Assembly: GCA_938041955.1 (NCBI GenBank)
Contig: CALISD010000106.1
Location: forward strand, 1-39,806
Direction: 5' to 3'
Length of the DNA stretch: 39,806 bases
From: an uncultured Granulosicoccaceae bacterium
Lineage (GTDB): Bacteria > Pseudomonadota > Gammaproteobacteria > Granulosicoccales > Granulosicoccaceae
Shown here: positions 9,676-17,100 of the stretch, one piece after another
How the letters are laid out: every line of letters starts with the position of its first letter
Position numbering within the stretch: position 1 is the first letter of the stretch
Made by a program: the position numbers and the translations under genes
Notes under the pieces: generated by a model
Seen by the model: only the letters and a program-made list of their open reading frames with translations
What the model was told of the DNA's origin: nothing
Databases searched by the model: none

Positions 9676-11127
9676 ATGTATCTCGGTATCGACCTTGGCA
9701 CCTCCAGTGTTAAAACCGTATTGATGGATGACAACCAGAATATTGTTTCCAGCGCCAGTGCTGCAATGGATGTTCACCGACCACAAGAAGGTTGGTCAGA
9801 GCAACATCCCTCTGATTGGATAGCGGGTGTTGAAAGTACGTTTACGCAATTAAAAGAATCACACGCTTCTGAGCTTGCTGCGGTGCGTGGTATTGGATTG
9901 TCCGGGCATATGCATGGTGCGACACTGCTGGATCAATCAGATAAGGTGTTGCGGCCCTGCATTCTATGGAATGACACTCGCAGCGCTGATGAAGCAGCAA
10001 CACTTGATACTGAACAGTCGAGGGCTGTGTGTGGGAATATATTGTTTCCAGGCTTTACCGCGCCGAAACTTGCGTGGGTAGCAAAGCATGAGCCTGAATT
10101 GTTCAGTAAGACACGTAAAGTGTTATTGCCTAAAGACTACCTGCGCTTATGGCTTACCGGTGAGCACGTATCAGAGATGTCCGATGCGGCAGGCACTGGC
10201 TGGCTTGATGTAGGTAAGCGGGACTGGTCAGAAGAGTTACTGGATGCTTGCGGTATGGATCTGTCACACATGCCCGGGCTGGTTGAAGGTTCAGAAGTGT
10301 CAGGTACCGTAAGAAGTGAGCTCGCCAACCGCTTTGGACTATCAAATACCGTCGTGGTTGCCGGTGGTGCAGGTGACAACGCCGCGTCCGCCTGTGGAAT
10401 GGGTGTGGTCGCACCCGGCAGTGCATTTGTATCACTGGGTACGTCAGGGGTACTGTTTGCATCGAACGAAAGTTATCGCCCCAACGCAGAAAGTGCCGTG
10501 CATACCTTTTGTCATGCGATCCCGAATACGTGGCATCAAATGGGTGTGATGCTCGCGGCAACAGATTCGCTTAACTGGTTGGCATCAGTCACTGGTCAAT
10601 CTGCAGCAAGTTTAACGGCCCCACTGGAAGGTACGCCAGTTGAGCCGACAGACGTTTTGTTTCTGCCGTACTTAGGGGGTGAGCGCACGCCGCATAACGA
10701 CGCAGATGCAAGAGGAGTATTCATGGGCCTTTCGCATAGTACCACCACAGAGACAATGACCCGTGCAGTGCTGCAAGGCGTGTGCTTTGCATTTCGTGAT
10801 AGTCAAGACGCACTGGCTTCATCAGGTACAACATTGAGCTCTGCATTTGCCATAGGCGGAGGATCAAAATCTGATCATTGGATTCAGATGATGGCTTCGA
10901 TACTAAAGATACCGTTGCATAAAACGGTAGATGGTGATTTCGGAGCGAGTCTTGGTGCGGCCAGGCTGGGGCTCATCGCAGCTGAGAAAAGCGATGCGAT
11001 ATCGGTATGCACCACGCCGCCTGTAGAGAAAACCATCGAACCGAACAGCGCAATAGACGATCAACTGGAGCATCAGTACGAAAGATATCAACAGAGTTAT
11101 AAGGCGTTAAAGCCATTGTTTGAGTAG
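9676..11127 (+). CDS. xylB: Xylulokinase
   Basis: FGGY-family kinase of 483 residues that phosphorylates D-xylulose to xylulose 5-phosphate, feeding the pentose phosphate pathway. It shows the N-terminal phosphate loop YLGIDLGTSSVKT (2-14), SGHMHGATLLD near 77, LWNDTRS near 97, and the second ATPase lobe with the GGERTPHNDADARG and GGGSKSDHW stretches. The length and motifs fit XylB (E. coli 484 aa). An AGGA ribosome site lies 9 nt before the ATG. It follows the FG-GAP gene after 59 bp on the same strand, so it is probably part of the xylR-led transcript, although a separate promoter is possible. Confidence 0.95.
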   Translation: MYLGIDLGTSSVKTVLMDDNQNIVSSASAAMDVHRPQEGWSEQHPSDWIAGVESTFTQLKESHASELAAVRGIGLSGHMHGATLLDQSDKVLRPCILWNDTRSADEAATLDTEQSRAVCGNILFPGFTAPKLAWVAKHEPELFSKTRKVLLPKDYLRLWLTGEHVSEMSDAAGTGWLDVGKRDWSEELLDACGMDLSHMPGLVEGSEVSGTVRSELANRFGLSNTVVVAGGAGDNAASACGMGVVAPGSAFVSLGTSGVLFASNESYRPNAESAVHTFCHAIPNTWHQMGVMLAATDSLNWLASVTGQSAASLTAPLEGTPVEPTDVLFLPYLGGERTPHNDADARGVFMGLSHSTTTETMTRAVLQGVCFAFRDSQDALASSGTTLSSAFAIGGGSKSDHWIQMMASILKIPLHKTVDGDFGASLGAARLGLIAAEKSDAISVCTTPPVEKTIEPNSAIDDQLEHQYERYQQSYKALKPLFE

Positions 11128-11241
11128 AGAGTGTTTTGGTTTGGGATGGGGGAATTGGCTTTGGGAGTGACCGGAATTGTGAGCAAATATAAAAGCTGTC
11201 GAAAATCGATAGTGTATTTGGAAGGCGTACGAGACTTGATC

Positions 11242-11265
11242 CACTCGCTCAGGCGTCGGGTTTCC
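11242..11265. repeat. Dispersed intergenic repeat, copy 1
   Basis: The core GCTCAGGCGTCGGGTTTCC (11247-11265) recurs with one mismatch at 26521-26539. Including the preceding CACT(C/T) the match is 22 of 24 bases. A looser copy is at 21435-21458. All three lie in gaps just 3' of genes. The surrounding gap 11128-11331 otherwise holds only a weak hairpin at 11196-11212. Confidence 0.5.
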
Positions 11266-11331
11266 CGATATCGTTTGTAGTCGGGTCTGAGGGTTATTTA
11301 TGATGGCTGCACAATACAGCTGGCGCGCAGC

Positions 11332-12909
11332 ATGAAGATGCAACACTCAATAAACGATAAACTAGAGCAATACCCTAACGCGCAGGTCTACACCAACGTG
11401 CAAAACCAGAAACAAAATCATACCGAACTAGACGGGTCAGACTTAACTATAGAGTCACTCCAATCAATCGCGCAGGGGACACAAGTAGACATAGATCAAA
11501 AAGCACTGGATCGAATGTCTGAAACCAATGCGCTGATACTGGATGCGGCTAAGTCAGGCAAAGCGGTATACGGAGTCACCACAGCTCTCGGTCCGCAAGT
11601 CACTATCACGCTCACAGATGAAGCAATCAATGAGTTTGCGATAAAAACTGTCAGAGGTCGCGCCCATGCGTTGGGTAAACCTTTGGATCGACGCGTTGTT
11701 CGTGCCGCGATGGCGGTGCGTTTGAACTCACTATTAACTGGAGCGTCCGGTGCCAGTCCTGCAATAGCAGTTCACCTCCAGCAATGCCTGAACGCCAATC
11801 TGATTCCGCATATCGGTGAGACTGCCTCAGTGGGGGCTGCGGACCTACTTTGGGGCGGCAGTATGGGGTTGGCCCTTATAGGTGAAGGTAAGTTTCTTAA
11901 TGATGAAAAAGGTGCAGCTACCGCACTGAGTGATGCCGGAATACCGAAGCTGGCGCTTGGCCCGCGAGATGGTTTAGCACTGGTAAGCCACTCGAGTTTC
12001 ACCAGTGGTTTGGCGAGTGTAGGTCTGTTTGCAGCGAAAACCCTGTGGCGCAACGCACAACTCGCCGCAGCAATGACGCTGGAAGGATTTCGCGGCAACT
12101 TATCACCATTTGATGCGGACGTGCTAAAAACGCGAGAGCAACCGGGTCAGTTAGATTCAGCGGATGATATTAGAGCGTTGCTGGAGGGGTCGGCGTTACA
12201 TGATCTTTCGAATGCGCGTCGACTGCAGGACCCGCTTAGTATTCGTAATACAGTTCAGGTCCATGGGTCTGTGTATGCAACGCTTGAGTTGTTGGCGGAA
12301 ACTATTGAACAGGAAATCAATGGTGCAAGTGATAACCCGATTGTACTGCCTGACAGGGGAGCGATTTTATCTGCAGGAGGTTATTTACACCCACACCTCG
12401 CTACGCTATTGGTGGCTGCTAACCACTCACTTGTGCAGTTGGCTGCGCAATCAGTGTCACGAAGTGCGCGTATGATGAGTAGTCGGTTTACTGACCTGCC
12501 AATTGGCTTACATGCAGGTACTACCGGTTCTGTCGGACTGGGTGCAGTAACTAAAGTCACAGAAGCATTGTTTGCAGAGATAGCTCAATTAGCAGCACCA
12601 CCGATGGTCTATCCGCCCAGTCAGGCTGATAATGTAGAGGACTGCATAACAAATGCTGCTGTCTCTGCAAAAGCATTGATCGCAATTGTTGAAAAGTTAA
12701 ATTTGATTGTGGCTTTTGAAATGATCGCAGCGGTGCACGCGATCTACTTACGCATGACTGAACTAGAAGTGGGTGCAGCATTGCGACCTGTGATTGAGCG
12801 GATACGGCTATTGTCGCCAGCGCTGGAGCATGATCGCTCGATCACAGTGGAGTTGGAATCGTTAGCGCTAGATCTGATGCAAGATGAATTTTCGTTTGTT
12901 AGATCGTGA
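11332..12909 (+). CDS. HAL/PAL-fold aromatic amino acid lyase homologue lacking the MIO triad
   Basis: A 525-residue protein of the histidine/phenylalanine ammonia-lyase fold, with a roughly 30-residue N-terminal extension. Family landmarks are present: YGVTTALG (80-87), the RxNxLLxGxSG-like helix (130-140), ALIGEG (181-186), the RDGLAL segment (212-217), QDPLSIR (299-305) and GASDNPI near 345. However, the segment that normally reads GSVGASGDLAPL is here ASVGAADLLW (165-174). It has no Ala-Ser-Gly to cyclise into MIO and is one residue shorter. The usual NGT after GLAL is SHS, and the tyrosine of QDPYS is leucine. Ordinary ammonia-lyase activity is therefore doubtful. It converges, 9 bp apart, with an ornithine cyclodeaminase relative. 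The start is the first ATG of the frame; no strong ribosome site decides it. Confidence 0.8.
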   Translation: MKMQHSINDKLEQYPNAQVYTNVQNQKQNHTELDGSDLTIESLQSIAQGTQVDIDQKALDRMSETNALILDAAKSGKAVYGVTTALGPQVTITLTDEAINEFAIKTVRGRAHALGKPLDRRVVRAAMAVRLNSLLTGASGASPAIAVHLQQCLNANLIPHIGETASVGAADLLWGGSMGLALIGEGKFLNDEKGAATALSDAGIPKLALGPRDGLALVSHSSFTSGLASVGLFAAKTLWRNAQLAAAMTLEGFRGNLSPFDADVLKTREQPGQLDSADDIRALLEGSALHDLSNARRLQDPLSIRNTVQVHGSVYATLELLAETIEQEINGASDNPIVLPDRGAILSAGGYLHPHLATLLVAANHSLVQLAAQSVSRSARMMSSRFTDLPIGLHAGTTGSVGLGAVTKVTEALFAEIAQLAAPPMVYPPSQADNVEDCITNAAVSAKALIAIVEKLNLIVAFEMIAAVHAIYLRMTELEVGAALRPVIERIRLLSPALEHDRSITVELESLALDLMQDEFSFVRS

Positions 12910-12918
12910 ACGGCGTAA

Positions 12919-13917
12919 TTATGCGTATCGCAGCGTTTTAACCAACCCCATTGATCTCGCTTTCTCGAGCATAAATACACCCAGCGCAATGTCGCTGGTT
13001 GCAAGGCCTCGATGCCAGAATAGAATGGTTTCGTCTGCGCTCTCGCGTCCGGGTTTGGTGTTTGCAACGATTTCACCAATCTCTGCATAGAATGAGTCTT
13101 CGGTGATTTTACCGGCGTTGATGTGTGGTCGTAGCGCACCGTAAGGTCCAGCCTTCATTTGGCCGATATCATCCATCACAAATTTGTCGAACTGATCTGT
13201 GAAATCCAATGGCAGGGTGCTCATGGTGCCGTACGGTACTACCAGGCTGCCCTTACGTACCCAGTTTGATTGGTAGAGCGGGGTCGGTTCGGGTAAGCGT
13301 GATGCTTCCACAGCGATATCAACATCTTCAAGGCACTCTTGCCAGTTGTCTGTTGCAATAACAGGTTTGCCTAAATCGTTGCTTAGTTTTTCCGCGAATG
13401 CTTCACGACTCTCCGGCCTTCTTGAATGGACAAGAATTTCATCAAAATCAAACAAACTGTCGAGTAGACGAACATTCCAATAGGCCGTGCCGCGTGCACC
13501 GATATGCCCGAGTCTTTTGGGATTCGCCGGTCCGAGGTGTTTTGCGCCGATAGCAGTGAGTGCACCCGTGCGCATGTCAGTGATGCCGGCAGCGTCTATC
13601 ACCGCACGTGGTGTGCCGGTTCTCGGGCAGAATAGATTCAGCAAGGCCATCTCAGAGGGCAGGCCTTGTTTGTAGTTGTCCACAAAGTCGCCAACGATTT
13701 TTACACCGGCAACATCAAGTGGCGCGACGTAGCCGCGCAATACATTGAAGTGCCCTTCTGTTCCTGCATCCGGTTTTAAATGAGTGCGGGGCTCGATGAC
13801 TGTTTGACCTGAGCCGGCAGCGTGCAAACCACTTTCGACAGCGGCGATGATTTCACTGTCTGTCAATTCAAGCGCCTTAACTTCCGGCCCTCCCAGATAC
13901 TCTATTTCTATTCTCAT
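12919..13917 (-). CDS. Ornithine cyclodeaminase/mu-crystallin family protein
   Basis: NAD(P)-dependent enzyme family of 332 residues. The family includes ornithine cyclodeaminase, alanine dehydrogenase and cyclic imino-acid reductases. The Rossmann glycine motif is GHIGARG at 137-143, followed by an acidic/basic turn (VHSRRPESREAF). The substrate-side arginine lies in MRTGALTAIGAKHL (R116), matching the RTAA(A/S)SALAAK motif of the family. GLPSEMALLNLF near 85-96 is also typical. The glycine motif is slightly divergent (GxxGARG rather than GxGxQA), so substrate cannot be assigned. It converges with the MIO-less lyase homologue, which suggests amino acid metabolism. A 14-bp palindrome lies 66 bp upstream of its ATG. 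Confidence 0.85.
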   Translation of the reverse strand: MRIEIEYLGGPEVKALELTDSEIIAAVESGLHAAGSGQTVIEPRTHLKPDAGTEGHFNVLRGYVAPLDVAGVKIVGDFVDNYKQGLPSEMALLNLFCPRTGTPRAVIDAAGITDMRTGALTAIGAKHLGPANPKRLGHIGARGTAYWNVRLLDSLFDFDEILVHSRRPESREAFAEKLSNDLGKPVIATDNWQECLEDVDIAVEASRLPEPTPLYQSNWVRKGSLVVPYGTMSTLPLDFTDQFDKFVMDDIGQMKAGPYGALRPHINAGKITEDSFYAEIGEIVANTKPGRESADETILFWHRGLATSDIALGVFMLEKARSMGLVKTLRYA

Positions 13918-13982
13918 CTGTAGCCTGGCTCACCTGTTAAGCGTGTAAAGCATATATTTTGGTCCCCAAGGTTGAATAGTTT

Positions 13983-13996
13983 ACCTGATATCAGGT
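13983..13996. promoter_or_regulatory. Perfect palindrome, candidate operator
   Basis: ACCTGATATCAGGT is a perfect 14-bp palindrome in the gap between the divergent cyclodeaminase-family gene (start at 13917) and the large secreted hydrolase (start at 14177). Its symmetry and position fit a binding site for a dimeric repressor or activator. The regulator is not identifiable from this window. Confidence 0.45.
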
Positions 13997-14176
13997 GCAT
14001 GTCATCGGGTCAGTGTGAGACTGGGTTAGTAATCCGGTTGAGCGAGTTCCAAGGGTCAACCTGATCACAGTTCGGCGTGAGCTTTTTACATTTTGAGCTT
14101 GGTTGCATGGAAATTGCCGGACTTGGGGTTGAAGAAGTTGTTTTAACGATGTGAAAGACAAATGACTAGAGGTTAC

Positions 14177-17100
14177 ATGGAAAACAAACTATTTAAGTCC
14201 ATTATTTTGGCGGCTGCGTTGTTCAGCGCCAATGTAATGGCTGCACCGGATTGGTTGCGTGACGCCACACTAGGCGGCACTTACGTTGACAGGTTCATGG
14301 ATGATGAAGAGCTCAATGCGCTATTAGATTTGCGCGCTGCAGAAAATGTATCTGTGCTTGAGCTTGATAGTCGTCTTTCGGAATATCTGACCGATTCACA
14401 GTTCGATGTTGAGGTGAATCTATTAGACCGGGCCGCCAAAGGCGCGCATGATCGCGCCATGAAAGCGGTGATCTACTATCCTGCGCTTGAGGTGATCACC
14501 TTGAATGGTGTGACGGCTCAGAGTTCAATGTATCGGGATCACCCGGATTGGGTACAGAAAAGTATCACTGGCGCAGCAAATGTTTTTTATGGCAATCAGG
14601 AAGTTTGGGTAGACCCGACATCTGAAAGTGCATGGATGTCACCGAACAGTCCTTATAAAGAATATTTTCTCGAACGTGTGCGAAAGCTCGCGGCCACAGA
14701 GCTTGATGGTATCTGGCTCGATGTACCGATTTACCTTGAAACCGGTGCAGGGTGGGCAGGTGCCGGTAGCTATGCGGCAGCAGACTTCAAGCAATGGTCT
14801 ATCGATCTTGGAATCGGTGGTGCAGGTGGTTACACCATACCCACGGTAGTCGATTTTAATGATCCCGCTTTCCGCGCATGGGTGAAGTGGCGTCACGTTA
14901 ACCTTGCCAACTTCATTGAAGACGTACGAATTGCAGCGCTTGAGGTAGACCCTGAGTTTACGATCATTATCGAAAACTTCCCTATGGATTACATGGATGC
15001 CACGAAGGCGGGTCTTGATGCAACTGCGTTAAAAATGTCAGACAAGGTGGTTCAAGTCCTGGAGACCGATAGCGTATCAAATGAAACTGCGATGGCGTGG
15101 GCCACGACGGAAGATTTTGAAAGCAAAATCACGATGTTGAAATGGGGAAAAGCGATCAACTACGGCAACGCTTCTCTAAGTTTTTCCTATGGTAGCGGTA
15201 TCCTTGATGCGGGTTTGACACTGGCATCTGTGATTGGAACCGGCACGGCACCGTTTGAATCGAAGACGCCGGATATGTTAAACACCGTTGATTCTGCCAA
15301 TCGCTCAAAGTGGTTTGGTTTTGTTCGAAACAACAGTGATGAACTGCTGGCTACGCCGCGAAAAGCCAACGTAGGTATTTGGTATAGCAGCGCCACACGC
15401 GACTTTCACGATTTCCCTGTCGGTGGCGAGTACGGTATGTTCTCGAACGTTGTTAATCCCAATAATGATCCGGCTTGGTGGTCGACGGAACCGGACGATT
15501 CATTTGCCAAAAAACCACACCTTGGTGGCTATCGCGGGTTGTCTGCTGCAATGACGCGACTGCACATTCCCTATAAAGTTGTTACCGCTCCGGGCAGTGT
15601 AGCAAGTGAAATCGAAGGGCTTGATATCGTGATGTTGCCAAGTGTTGTGGCGATGTCTGATTTTCACGCCAATGCGTTGAAAGACTATGTCGATGCGGGT
15701 GGAGTGGTGCTTGCGACAGGTAAAGTGCCCGGTAGCATGGATGCTTTTGGTAAGCCGCGCGCTAACAATCCATTAGCCGACTTGTTTGGTTTTGGCGCAA
15801 CACCAGCACGCCGTGTCAATCAGTATGGTCAAGGGCTGGCTATCTACCGACCAGACATTATTGGTAAAGACGTATTTGGTATGTCGGGTAATGTCGTGGA
15901 CGCAGCCTATGCTATGGCGGAGCTTGAACAGCTGGCAAGAATACACACTGACGAGCCGTTTACAGTAGAGAATGCTGAAAATGTGTATATTGATCATGCT
16001 GTATCCAGTGATACGCGAAAGCACCTTTACCTGGTGAACTACAGCGGATTGCAACAACCGATAGTGGCTGCACCGAAAACCGTTTCAGTTTACTACAATG
16101 CCGGTGAGAGTTATCGACTGGATAGTGCATCATTAAACACCCCCGATGGAGATAGCGCATTAGCTGTGAGAAACGAAGGTCACGGTATCTATCGTTTTGA
16201 CGTGCCGGTAGATCAGTTTTCGTTGGTGAACCTCGGATTAACTGCAATTGTTCCAACCTTACCACCAGTGTATGACGGCCCTGTGTTCGCTGATGCTGCA
16301 CAACAGGAAGCAGCCGAGAGCGGCTTGCAGTTTATTTTAAACTCGATGAGAAATAGTGCATTACCACGGCCTTACAACTATGGCGTGCATACTAATCTTC
16401 TGGATAATTCCTCTGGAACAGAAGTGTATACCAATGGCCACCATGTAACAGGTGAACACATGGGGCTGCTGCTCCGAACCGCTGCCTGCATGAAGGACGA
16501 AACGGCATATGATCAAGCTTATGAGTATGTTAAAGATGCGATGTATTCACCTCTTTATCATGTCCCCAACTGGTCAATAGACAAGCTTGCGCAGCGACCA
16601 TTCGTTGAGAACAGCGGTGCCGGCTTGTGGCTGAACGCCAATGCTCCGCTTGATGATCTGCGTATCATCAGAGGCTTGATGGACGGATATGAAAAGATGG
16701 GTCGTCGGGATGCAGAAGTACTTGCCAGGAGTATGCTCGAAGGGTTGTACTGGACAACAGTGACTGCCAATAACCAGAAAGCAGATCAATTCTTTGAAGA
16801 ATACTCCGGCGGATTGCTCGGTTTTGCATGGGATTGGGCTGAAGTAGATGATGCCACCTTGACACCACCTGCTGTTGCAACCGGGGAGGGCGTTCTAACC
16901 TATGGTCTTATCCCAATTGACTATCAGGAGCTTGGTACCATGGGGCTTGCTGCACAACGTGATCATCGTTGGGGCAGTGTATTGTCATCGGCCACTCAGT
17001 TGTTACTGGACGCGGAGATAAACAGTAGCGGTTTATTCTACAACGGCTACGATGTTGAAAAAATATTCACTGGTGACTTCGAGTATCAGGGTGAGACTCA

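Noticed and set aside
10154..10561. A 135-codon frame antisense to xylB
   Set aside because: It overlaps conserved FGGY kinase sequence, is rich in His/Arg/Pro as typical of shadow frames, and has no ribosome site.
11745..11753. An Ala-Ser-Gly triplet in the lyase homologue (residues 138-140) that could look like the MIO triad
   Set aside because: It lies in the LLTGASGASPA helix, which aligns with the conserved GxSG segment about 25 residues before the true MIO site. The genuine site reads SVGAADLL.
14162..14176. Upstream ATG for the giant hydrolase
   Set aside because: It adds only five residues before a better-placed ATG with AGAGG upstream. Either start leaves the signal peptide intact.
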